Positions 6,342 to 11,654 are shown, counted from the stretch's first letter. The stretch: DNA of 11,691 bases from CAYYEF01 sp964470825 (GCA_964470825.1 CAYYEF010000019.1:1-11691), one strand, 5' to 3'. The notes: generated by a model from the sequence alone, not told the origin. Numbers and translations are program-made.

Positions 6342-6978
6342 TACAGATTATATTTTTCAAATTATTAAAATTGAGAAAGTTCCGACCAGCAAATCTCTTT
6401 AATTCTTTGGAAGTGCTTTTGGGATGAGACAAAATAAAAACCTCTTTATTCCTGCTCTTTAAATACTTACAAAGCGGCAGAAAATCAATGTCGCCCGACA
6501 ACAACAGAATTCGATCATAGTTATCAATCTCAGCAATGGCTTTGACCGCTAAATCAACATCACAATCAGCTTTCTTGGTAAGAAAGCCATTTTTAGTATA
6601 AGTTTTAATCGGTTTTAGAATCATGTCATACCCAAACTCCGACAGCTTGCGAAAAAACTTCACCCGCTCATAGTTTTTATGAAGCTCCACAAAGTCTTGC
6701 TTGCTACCCCGAAAGGTCTGCAACTTCACCNNNNNNNNNNNNNNNNNNNNNNNNNNNNNNNNNNNNNNNNNNNNNNNNNNNNNNNNNNNNNNNNNNNNNN
6801 NNNNNNNNNNNNNNNNNNNNNNNNNNNNNNTTTCCACCCCACCAAAATAATGAAGCTCTTCGGCCCCATACTTGCGGATTAAATACAGCCGAAGCTTTTG
6901 ATAATCAATTTTCCACCCCAAAGATTTGAGGCCTCCATAAAAAAGATTGGCGGCGTCTATAAAAGCCAGAGTTCGCAT
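6304..6978 (-). CDS. NYN/LabA-like (DUF88) nuclease-fold protein, interrupted by an assembly gap
   Basis: The product is a PIN-like NYN domain protein, a family of putative metal-dependent ribonucleases. Visible motifs are the N-terminal strand with the first acidic residue (LAFIDAANLFYGG, Asp8), the middle acidic cluster (KKADCDVDLAVKAIAEI) and the third acidic motif (LLLSGDIDFLPLCKYL), followed by the usual HPKSTSKELKRFAGRNFLNF end with an SxxLKxxA-like pattern. These acidic residues are the expected metal ligands. Exactly 100 N (6731-6830) lie after HYFGGVE; the frame continues on both sides if the true gap length leaves remainder 1 when divided by 3. The family spacing suggests the real gap is short, so 224 residues is only nominal. 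The ATG at 6978 is 6 bases after a TATAAT box, suggesting a leaderless mRNA. The cellular RNA target is unknown. Confidence 0.85.
   Translation of the reverse strand: MRTLAFIDAANLFYGGLKSLGWKIDYQKLRLYLIRKYGAEELHYFGGVEXXXXXXXXXXXXXXXXXXXXXXXXXXXXXXXXXXVKLQTFRGSKQDFVELHKNYERVKFFRKLSEFGYDMILKPIKTYTKNGFLTKKADCDVDLAVKAIAEIDNYDRILLLSGDIDFLPLCKYLKSRNKEVFILSHPKSTSKELKRFAGRNFLNFNNLKNIICIKNEEVAQGGLF
6307..6340 (+). terminator. Plus-strand intrinsic terminator inside the end of the NYN gene
   Basis: GAAGAGG-C-CGC (6307-6317) pairs with GCG-A-CCTCTTC (6323-6333), ten pairs with one C/A mismatch and a CCTGT loop, followed by A and six T (6335-6340). The T-run exists only on the plus strand; on the minus strand the bases after the stem are mixed, so this does not terminate the NYN gene in which it lies. 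Confidence 0.8.
6731..6830. other. Run of 100 N, scaffold gap of unknown length
   Basis: Exactly 100 undetermined bases. This round number is a customary placeholder for gaps of unknown size, so the true length may be different, including close to zero. It lies within the NYN gene. Confidence 0.98.
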
Positions 6979-6984
6979 AAGAGG

Positions 6985-6990
6985 ATTATA
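6985..6990 (-). promoter_or_regulatory. -10 box of the NYN gene
   Basis: TATAAT on the minus strand (complement of ATTATA, 6985-6990), 6 bases from the ATG at 6978. A -35 is poor (TTATCA, 19 bases upstream of the -10, is the best match). Transcription would start on or within a base of the start codon. Confidence 0.6.
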
Positions 6991-7056
6991 TTGAAAGGAG
7001 ATGAAATTTTGATAAAGAAAAAAGGAAGAAGTGGGAGGTTTGAAAAAAGCGTTAGT

Positions 7057-7085
7057 TTGTGGTGTTCTAAGTTTTGAGGTAATAT
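7057..7085 (+). promoter_or_regulatory. Probable promoter of the restriction endonuclease gene
   Basis: TTGTGG (-35, 7057-7062), a 17-base spacer and TAATAT (-10, 7080-7085), 9 bases before the ATG at 7095. An overlapping TATATC (7083-7088) is an alternative -10. The -35 matches only three bases. I see no copy of the TTCG-N7-TTCG repeat found before the LexA-methyltransferase gene. Confidence 0.5.
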
Positions 7086-7094
7086 ATCATCAAC

Positions 7095-7946
7095 ATGGAG
7101 AATGAAAATTTGGTAATAAATCCAATTAAAAAAGAAGAGCTTCTTAATTTTTTAGATGATAAAGCAAAAGAAATAATTAAATATTACATTGTAAAATCTT
7201 TGTTTTCTCAACCTGAACCTAAAATCGGACAAAAACCATTACCAGTTCAGATTCCGAAAGAACATATAGAGCAGTGGTTTACACAGGCACTTGAAGTAAA
7301 ACCAGTAGGAGCTGGTTCATATCCTATAGATATTTATAATGAGAATGATCATTGGGGGGCCGATTTAAAAATGTTAAATATAAAAGTTAACACATCTGGT
7401 GGTGTGAGAAACACAGATAGTGGCGAAGCTTCATTAAGTCAGAAATTTACTGGAACTGGAAACGATTTAGATATCTCATTTTCTAATAGAAGATATAAAG
7501 AAATAATGGATGGTTGGCTTAGTCTATATAAAGATAAATATGAGACCTTAAAAATTAATTATCCCTCTATTAAAAAAATATTTTACTTTTTTATTCTTAG
7601 ACCTGGAGTACAAGAATGTGGTACAGATTTTTATTTTACAGGAGCTTTTTTAGATTTAAATAAAATAAATAATGTAAAAGTGAATTTTAATAGAACAACC
7701 AAAAGTTCAGTATTTTTAGATAATTTTATCTCTCATAATTTTGGAAATACGAAAATATATAAAGCAAAAAGAAGACTTGAACTAAGACTTAAACCAAAAA
7801 AATGGATTGATGAAGGGTACTCAATAAGAATATCAACATCTTTTAACTCAAAAAATGTTGATCTACGAAAAGTAAAATTAGATACAGATTATCTAAAACA
7901 AGAAGTTGATAAGATGAACGCAATAAAAATAAATTTTGAAGTCTAG
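7095..7946 (+). CDS. Probable type II restriction endonuclease, PD-(D/E)XK-like
   Basis: A 283-residue soluble protein paired with a cytosine-5 methyltransferase gene, which it faces. I do not recognise its family by name. The best catalytic candidate is SYPIDIY (Asp79) followed ten residues later by ADLK (Asp90, Lys92), matching the spacing PD-X(10-30)-(D/E)-X-K; the segment after it (MLNIKVNTSGG) fits the core beta strand. The rest is Lys/Arg/Asn-rich, with basic stretches (KAKRRLELRLKPKKW, 223-237) suited to DNA contact. Family knowledge: type II endonucleases diverge too far for motif certainty, so the assignment rests mainly on context. The ATG at 7095 lies 9 bases after a TAATAT box with no Shine-Dalgarno. 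Its TAG (7944-7946) directly abuts the stop of the methyltransferase gene on the other strand. It is clearly more A+T-rich than trpS, consistent with acquisition by transfer. Confidence 0.65.
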   Translation: MENENLVINPIKKEELLNFLDDKAKEIIKYYIVKSLFSQPEPKIGQKPLPVQIPKEHIEQWFTQALEVKPVGAGSYPIDIYNENDHWGADLKMLNIKVNTSGGVRNTDSGEASLSQKFTGTGNDLDISFSNRRYKEIMDGWLSLYKDKYETLKINYPSIKKIFYFFILRPGVQECGTDFYFTGAFLDLNKINNVKVNFNRTTKSSVFLDNFISHNFGNTKIYKAKRRLELRLKPKKWIDEGYSIRISTSFNSKNVDLRKVKLDTDYLKQEVDKMNAIKINFEV

Positions 7947-9524
7947 TTATTTCATTGCTTCCATCATTTTTTTTGCAATGGCTTCGATAACAGGAACACT
8001 AACAGAGTTTCCAAATTGTTTATATAAAGCAGAATCTGCAATTTTAGGTAGTTTATAATCCTTAGGAAATCCTTGTATTCTGGCACATTCAAGAGGGGTA
8101 AGCTTACGAATCCCTTTCTTATCTTTAATTATAGGAACGTTATGTCCACCCATACCCATATTTGCAGTTAAAGTAGGACACACACCTTTCTTGTTTTCTC
8201 GAATATATTGTCTTCTCCATTGATAAACCTTTCCTTCTTCTTTAACAAAATCTTTTATTCTTTCAAACAATGGTTTTCCATTGTAATAATATTTTTCATC
8301 TACCTTTTTCTCAAGTAGATCTGTTATTTTTGTAGTGAGTTTTACTGGTTCTGGAAACTTAAAATTATCATGATAATTTTTATTTCTAAAACCAACAATA
8401 TAAATACGCTCTCTGTTTTGAGGAATATTTCCGTATTCCATACTATTTAAAACTTTCACTTTTAAATGGTATCCAAGGCTTATTAAAGTTTCTTCGATTA
8501 TTCTAAAAGTTTTTCCACCATCATGACTTTTTAAATTTTTTACATTTTCAAGTAAAAATCCTTCTGGTTTTTTTGCTTCAATCATTCTAGCTACATCAAA
8601 AAATAAATTCCCTCTATCTTTTTTATCTTTAAAACCTTGTCTATAACCTGCAATTGAGAAAGCTTGGCAGGGAAAACCACCAAGAATAAAATCAAAGGGT
8701 GGTAAATCTTCAATACCAATTTTTCTAATATCTTCAACAACTAATTTTGAAGTCGGAAAATTTAAATCATAAGTAATTTTACACTGTTGTTCAAAATCAT
8801 TTGCAAATACAGTTTCAAAGCCAGCTTTTTCAAAACCTATTCTAATTCCACCAACTCCAGCAAAAAGATCAATTGTTCTAAAGCCGTGCTCCGTCTTTTT
8901 AATAAGAGGCTTTTCATCTTTTAATTTCATATCCCTGATTACCTGAACAACAACACCTCTAATTTCAACTTCTTTTCTAAAAAATGGAAGCATGTTTTGA
9001 TTTCTGGGCTCTAATCTAAAGCGAGATTTTTCTCTGTAAATTTTTTTAAGAGTAGCTTCATTATCATCAATGATAGCTACGACAGTTTGACCATTTTCAG
9101 CCACAGATTGTTTTTTTATAATTACGATATCTCCATCAAAAATACCTTCATCAATCATACTGTCGCCAGAAACTCTTAAGGCATAGTGTCCACTTGCACT
9201 TTTAATATTAGAATTAACCAAAGATACAGTATTTTGAATATCTTCAATGGCCTCGATAGGAGACCCTGCGGCAATTTTACCCACGATAGGTATTTCGATA
9301 ATAGATTTAATTTCTTTTTTAGGCGATATACTTCTTTGACTATTAGTTTCATTTGTAAGATATCCCTTTTCTTTAAGAGTTTTAATATGCTCGTGAATAG
9401 TTGAAACTGCTTTTAATTTCAGCTTCTTTCTAATTTCTTCAATAGTTGGGGATATACCATTTTCAGCTATATATTGATTAATGAAGTCGAATACTTGTTT
9501 TTGTTTTTTTGTAATATTAATCAT
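7947..9524 (-). CDS. LexA repressor fused to a DNA cytosine-5 methyltransferase
   Basis: A single open frame of 525 residues joins two complete proteins. Residues 1-65: LexA winged helix-turn-helix (TKKQKQVFDFINQYI, then SPTIEEIRKKLKLKAVSTIHEHI). Residues 75-200: S24/LexA peptidase, with the self-cleavage site GKIAAGSP (Ala86-Gly87), nucleophile Ser122 (VSGDSM) and general base Lys160 (EATLKK). Residues 215-525: a HhaI-sized C5 methyltransferase with motif I (IDLFAGVGG, 218-226), motif IV (GGFPCQAFS, catalytic Cys286), motif VI (ENV, 326-328), motif VIII (PQNRERIYIVGF, Gln369, Arg371, Arg373), a short target-recognition region (about 380-460) and motifs IX-X (LTPLECARIQGFP; QFGNSVSVPV). All catalytic residues are present in both halves. 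Likely roles are protecting host DNA from the convergent endonuclease and repressing a promoter until RecA triggers cleavage. Target sequence cannot be read from the protein. No Shine-Dalgarno before the ATG. Confidence 0.93.
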   Translation of the reverse strand: MINITKKQKQVFDFINQYIAENGISPTIEEIRKKLKLKAVSTIHEHIKTLKEKGYLTNETNSQRSISPKKEIKSIIEIPIVGKIAAGSPIEAIEDIQNTVSLVNSNIKSASGHYALRVSGDSMIDEGIFDGDIVIIKKQSVAENGQTVVAIIDDNEATLKKIYREKSRFRLEPRNQNMLPFFRKEVEIRGVVVQVIRDMKLKDEKPLIKKTEHGFRTIDLFAGVGGIRIGFEKAGFETVFANDFEQQCKITYDLNFPTSKLVVEDIRKIGIEDLPPFDFILGGFPCQAFSIAGYRQGFKDKKDRGNLFFDVARMIEAKKPEGFLLENVKNLKSHDGGKTFRIIEETLISLGYHLKVKVLNSMEYGNIPQNRERIYIVGFRNKNYHDNFKFPEPVKLTTKITDLLEKKVDEKYYYNGKPLFERIKDFVKEEGKVYQWRRQYIRENKKGVCPTLTANMGMGGHNVPIIKDKKGIRKLTPLECARIQGFPKDYKLPKIADSALYKQFGNSVSVPVIEAIAKKMMEAMK

Positions 9525-9558
9525 AATTTTATATAAAAATAAGTTTTGCTACATTTGT

Positions 9559-9582
9559 ATTATAACCGAATAAAAACCGAAA
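9559..9582 (-). promoter_or_regulatory. Promoter and candidate operator of the LexA-methyltransferase gene
   Basis: On the minus strand a perfect TATAAT lies at 9564-9559, about 35 bases before the ATG. Immediately upstream is a direct repeat TTCGGTT-N4-TTCGGTT (complement of AACCGAA at 9564-9570 and 9575-9581), period 11 bases, equal to TTCG-N7-TTCG. It fills the -35/-10 spacer, an ideal place for a repressor. The -35 itself is weak. A palindromic TACA-TT-TGTA (9550-9559) lies just downstream of the -10. A second A+T-rich box (TATATA, 9530-9535) sits 5 bases before the ATG and could give a leaderless transcript. Confidence 0.5.
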
Positions 9583-9592
9583 GTTAGAGCAG

Positions 9593-9601
9593 TTATCCAC
9601 A
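9593..9601 (+). promoter_or_regulatory. Single perfect DnaA-box sequence
   Basis: TTATCCACA matches the DnaA consensus TTATNCACA exactly, in the intergenic region between the LexA-methyltransferase gene and the DUF1508-like gene. No second good copy is near it, so an origin is not supported; a regulatory DnaA site or chance occurrence is possible. Confidence 0.35.
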
Positions 9602-9634
9602 GTTAATCACCACACAACTTTGGGACATTGGCGC

Positions 9635-9640
9635 TATAAT
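9635..9640 (+). promoter_or_regulatory. -10 box upstream of the DUF1508-like gene
   Basis: A perfect TATAAT, with no convincing -35 at the right distance. It lies 55 bases before the gene's ATG at 9696. A five-codon frame (ATG at 9645 to TAG at 9660) follows at once and may be chance. A second, closer box (TATTAT, 9668-9673) is an alternative. Confidence 0.45.
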
Positions 9641-9695
9641 TATTATGTACAAGATCTTTTAGGTCGATATTATTAGAAAAAAATAAATAATAAAT

Positions 9696-9884
9696 ATGGC
9701 AACTTTTAAACTTTTAAAGACGATTTCAAATCAGTTTTATTGGACAATAGAATCTGATAAAAACTATAAAATAATCGCTAGGAGTAGTGAAAGCTACATT
9801 AATAAAACAGACGCTCTTTATTCAATAGAGTGGCTTAGAAATAATGCAAAACTAGCATCATTTATAGATGAAACAAAAAAATAG
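9696..9884 (+). CDS. DUF1508/YegP-like small protein
   Basis: A 62-residue protein with the pattern of one DUF1508 (YegP) repeat: an N-terminal strand pair (FKLLKTISNQFYWTIES), then a strand with IIARSSESYINKTDALYSIEWLRNNA, where known members read 'I(I/L)A(S/T)SE-YSSKA-A-NGI-SVK(K/R)NA', and a final strand ending in FIDETKK (members: VVDxT). These are small cytosolic alpha/beta proteins, often as tandem repeats, with no established biochemical role. Here there is only a single repeat. The ATG at 9696 is the only sensible start; no Shine-Dalgarno is present. It lies divergently from the LexA-methyltransferase gene and is flanked by two copies of TAGGTCGA (9660-9667 and 9882-9889). The family assignment is from memory of the pattern. 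Confidence 0.75.
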   Translation: MATFKLLKTISNQFYWTIESDKNYKIIARSSESYINKTDALYSIEWLRNNAKLASFIDETKK

Positions 9885-9996
9885 GTCGACTTGGAAAAAT
9901 ATTAAAGTACATAGAGCCGGGCGACTCGATGTGATAAGCGGGATTCATTAATGTTAGAAAAGCATGTAAGAAGGCGATCAAAATAATATACCTTCC
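9885..9996 (+). other. Unexplained 110-base stretch before a strong terminator
   Basis: After the DUF1508-like gene come about 110 bases with a relatively G+C-rich core (9915-9942), ending at a perfect terminator hairpin. Two very short frames exist (27 codons at 9868-9951 and 11 codons at 9951-9986, joined as TAATG), with basic products, but neither is convincing. It may be a 3' untranslated region, a small RNA processed from the gene's 3' end, or the decayed end of another gene. I match it to no known RNA family. Confidence 0.3.
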
Positions 9997-10028
9997 AACA
10001 ATAACCGCATTAAGGCGGTTATTGTTTT
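9997..10028 (+). terminator. Strong intrinsic terminator
   Basis: AACAATAACCGC (9997-10008) pairs perfectly with GCGGTTATTGTT (10015-10026) around an ATTAAG loop, 12 pairs, with a short T-run (10025-10028) at its end. It ends the transcript carrying the DUF1508-like gene and isolates the promoter at 10061. Confidence 0.9.
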
Positions 10029-10060
10029 ATAAAAAAATTTTGTATTTTTAATAGTTGTAG

Positions 10061-10066
10061 TATAAT
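10061..10066 (+). promoter_or_regulatory. -10 box that decides the start of the 84-aa gene
   Basis: A perfect TATAAT overlaps the ATG at 10065, so that codon cannot be in the transcript; the next in-frame ATG at 10077, 10 bases past the box, is the likely start. The -35 is weak (TTGTAT at 10040-10045 with a 15-base spacer is the best candidate). Confidence 0.7.
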
Positions 10067-10076
10067 GTGTTCAATT

Positions 10077-10331
10077 ATGGCTATCCAATTTAAAGAACAG
10101 AATACTAGTGGTAAATTACAAGCCATCATAACTATTGACAATGGTGATCTTGAGGCTCTAAAAACTGTTATGGAACAATATTCTTTTATTAATGAGGAAG
10201 CTCTTTTACGTTACGCTCTTGTTGCATTATTAAAATCATCAGACAACAATCTATACATAAGAGATAACGGAAACATTGTTGCAATGAAAATTCATGAAAG
10301 TTTAATTAAAAAAGAAAATATTAATGAATAG
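10077..10331 (+). CDS. 84-aa protein, ribbon-helix-helix-like, function unknown
   Basis: The frame can start at 10065, but that ATG overlaps the -10 box, so I start at 10077 (MAIQFKEQN), giving 84 residues. I do not recognise a named family. The middle reads as a short strand followed by two helices (QAIITID, then LEALKTVMEQYSF, then NEEALLRYALVALLKSS), the order and length of a ribbon-helix-helix (CopG/Arc-like) DNA-binding fold, with a following strand pair (NLYIRDNGNIVAMKI). Such proteins are usually dimeric repressors or antitoxins; neither role is shown here. It is co-transcribed with the tail-anchored protein gene that starts 9 bases later. No toxin-like partner is recognisable. Confidence 0.7.
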   Translation: MAIQFKEQNTSGKLQAIITIDNGDLEALKTVMEQYSFINEEALLRYALVALLKSSDNNLYIRDNGNIVAMKIHESLIKKENINE

Positions 10332-10340
10332 TCTCTTGTT

Positions 10341-10583
10341 ATGGCAAACACTAGAAAGAAAATTCCAAAAGAGCTTGAAAATATTGCATATTCAGAGGAT
10401 GTAAATGCACTGCAAGAACAAGTTGATAGATGTTATTCAGAACAAAGATATGAAGCCTTTCAAAATGCGGTTGAAAAAATAATAGGAAGATACAATAAGA
10501 CAGTATTTGGATGGGCTATTTTACTGTGGCTAATAACATTAATAGCGAGTATGTTATTGCAAAAATTTTTTAATGTATTTTAA
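10341..10583 (+). CDS. 80-aa C-terminally tail-anchored membrane protein, unknown function
   Basis: I do not recognise a family. The 80 residues have a soluble, charged N-terminal part (1-52) that looks helical (ALQEQVDRCYSEQRYEAFQNAVEKIIGRY) and one C-terminal hydrophobic helix (about 55-73, VFGWAILLWLITLIASMLL) with only seven residues after it. This is a tail-anchor architecture with the N-terminal domain in the cytoplasm. It starts 9 bases after the stop of the ribbon-helix-helix-like gene, so the two are one transcription unit, and its 3' end is 61 bases before trpS. No Shine-Dalgarno precedes the ATG. A small membrane protein downstream of a putative DNA-binding protein is reminiscent of toxin-antitoxin or sensor-regulator pairs, but nothing in the residues proves it. 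Confidence 0.7.
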   Translation: MANTRKKIPKELENIAYSEDVNALQEQVDRCYSEQRYEAFQNAVEKIIGRYNKTVFGWAILLWLITLIASMLLQKFFNVF

Positions 10584-10628
10584 TTTAAAAAACTTAATTA
10601 GTTGTCTCTTCCCCCAACACCTCATCTT

Positions 10629-10637
10629 TGCTACAAT
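10629..10637 (+). promoter_or_regulatory. Extended -10 promoter of trpS
   Basis: TGC-TACAAT (10629-10637) is an extended -10 element; no -35 stands at normal distance. The ATG at 10645 is 7 bases past the box, giving a leaderless transcript and ruling out the upstream in-frame ATG at 10573, which precedes the promoter. Confidence 0.65.
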
Positions 10638-10644
10638 TTACCCC

Positions 10645-11622
10645 ATGAAACAAACACTTTTATCAGGCGTAAAGCCAACTGGTCGACCTCATATCGGTAA
10701 TTATTTTGGGGCCATGAAGCAATTCGTCGATTTACAGAACGACTACAATTCCTTTATCTTTATCGCTGATCTCCACGCCATTACTTCGCCAGAGATTCAA
10801 AACGGCGCCACTCTCTCTCAAAACACCAAAGACGTCTTGGCTGATTACTTGGCTATTGGCCTTGATCCCGATAAAACTACTTTATATAAACAATCTGACA
10901 TTCCAGAAGTGACTGAGCTGGCTTGGTATTTTGATTGTTTGGCTAGCATGCCGTATTTGATGCGCGCTCATTCCTTTAAAGACGCTGAAGCTAAAAACAA
11001 AGAAATCAATGTGGGCGTTTTCAATTATCCAGTGCTGATGGCGGCGGATATTTTGGTGGTGGATGCTGATGTGGTGCCTGTTGGTCGTGATCAAAAACAA
11101 CATGTCGAAATTACTCGGGACTTGGCGGGGAAGTTTAATAATACTTATGGCGAGACTTTTAAATTGCCCAAGGAAATGATGGTGGCCGAAGTGGAGACTG
11201 TGCCTGGTATTGATGGTCAGAAAATGAGTAAAAGTTATGGCAACACTATTCCATTGTTTGCGACTGATGACGAGATTCGCGCGTTGGTGGCGAAAATTCC
11301 TACTGATTCCAAGGCTGTTGAAGAGGCGAAAAATCCTGACGAAAATAACATCTACAATATTCATAAACTATTTTTAAGTGCTGATGAGAACGAGGCTGTG
11401 CGGGCGAAATATACTGCCGGCGGTATGGGTTATAAAGAAGCTAAAGATATGTTGGTGGCTGATTTAATTAAATTCATTGCTCCTCTTCGTGAAAAGCGCG
11501 CTCAGATTATTGCCGACGAAGCCTACCTTGCTCGTGTCCTTGAAGAAGGTAAAACAAAAGTCCGCGCTATCGTCGAAGCCAAAATGGCTGATGTGAGGAA
11601 GAAGGTGGGGACTGCGTTTTAA
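10645..11622 (+). CDS. trpS: Tryptophanyl-tRNA synthetase
   Basis: Class I aminoacyl-tRNA synthetase of 325 residues, the normal bacterial TrpRS length, which activates tryptophan with ATP and charges tRNA-Trp in the cytoplasm. It begins with the canonical LLSGVKPTGRPHIGNYFGA; HIGN (16-19) is the HIGH motif. The tryptophan pocket region shows NYPVLMAADIL (127-137), and VPVGRDQKQHVE follows; KMSKS is at 193-197 (GIDGQKMSKSYGN). The C-terminal anticodon-binding helices end with REKRAQIIADEAYLARVLEEGKTKVRAI, typical of the family. The open frame extends 24 codons upstream to 10573, but those residues are unlike any TrpRS and precede the promoter, so I start at 10645. It is more G+C-rich than the genes just upstream. 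No terminator is seen; a new promoter begins 2 bases after the stop. Confidence 0.97.
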   Translation: MKQTLLSGVKPTGRPHIGNYFGAMKQFVDLQNDYNSFIFIADLHAITSPEIQNGATLSQNTKDVLADYLAIGLDPDKTTLYKQSDIPEVTELAWYFDCLASMPYLMRAHSFKDAEAKNKEINVGVFNYPVLMAADILVVDADVVPVGRDQKQHVEITRDLAGKFNNTYGETFKLPKEMMVAEVETVPGIDGQKMSKSYGNTIPLFATDDEIRALVAKIPTDSKAVEEAKNPDENNIYNIHKLFLSADENEAVRAKYTAGGMGYKEAKDMLVADLIKFIAPLREKRAQIIADEAYLARVLEEGKTKVRAIVEAKMADVRKKVGTAF

Positions 11623-11624
11623 GA

Positions 11625-11654
11625 TTGACTGGCCTTAATTCAATTTGATATAAT
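11625..11654 (+). promoter_or_regulatory. Strong promoter at the window edge
   Basis: TTGACT (11625-11630), 18 bases, TATAAT (11649-11654) with an extended TGA (11646-11648). Transcription should start near 11661. Within the remaining 30 bases is TGGG-GTAA-CCCA (11667-11678), a 4-bp stem closed by a GNRA-type loop, which hints at a structured RNA or leader; no start codon is reached before the end. Confidence 0.75.

Noticed and set aside
7950..7984. CATTGC...GCAATG inverted repeat near the end of the methyltransferase gene as a terminator
   Set aside because: Six-base arms with a loop of 17 bases inside coding sequence and no suitable T-tail; too weak.
9186..9404. 72-codon plus-strand frame inside the LexA part
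   Set aside because: Antisense to conserved LexA motifs; no promoter.
9550..9640. Chromosomal replication origin near the DnaA box
   Set aside because: Only one good DnaA box, no dnaA or dnaN gene and no unwinding-element pattern beyond ordinary A+T richness.
9868..9986. Two tiny overlapping frames (27 and 11 codons, joined by TAATG) after the DUF1508-like gene
   Set aside because: Too short, the first starts inside the upstream gene, no family resemblance; kept only as part of the unexplained stretch.
10573..10644. 24-residue N-terminal extension of TrpS
   Set aside because: It precedes the extended -10 element and is unlike any TrpRS N-terminus; MKQTLLSGVKPTG is the normal start.
10882..11364. 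160-codon minus-strand open frame inside trpS
   Set aside because: Antisense to a clear TrpRS with all motifs; His/Phe/Ile-rich shadow composition and no start signals.
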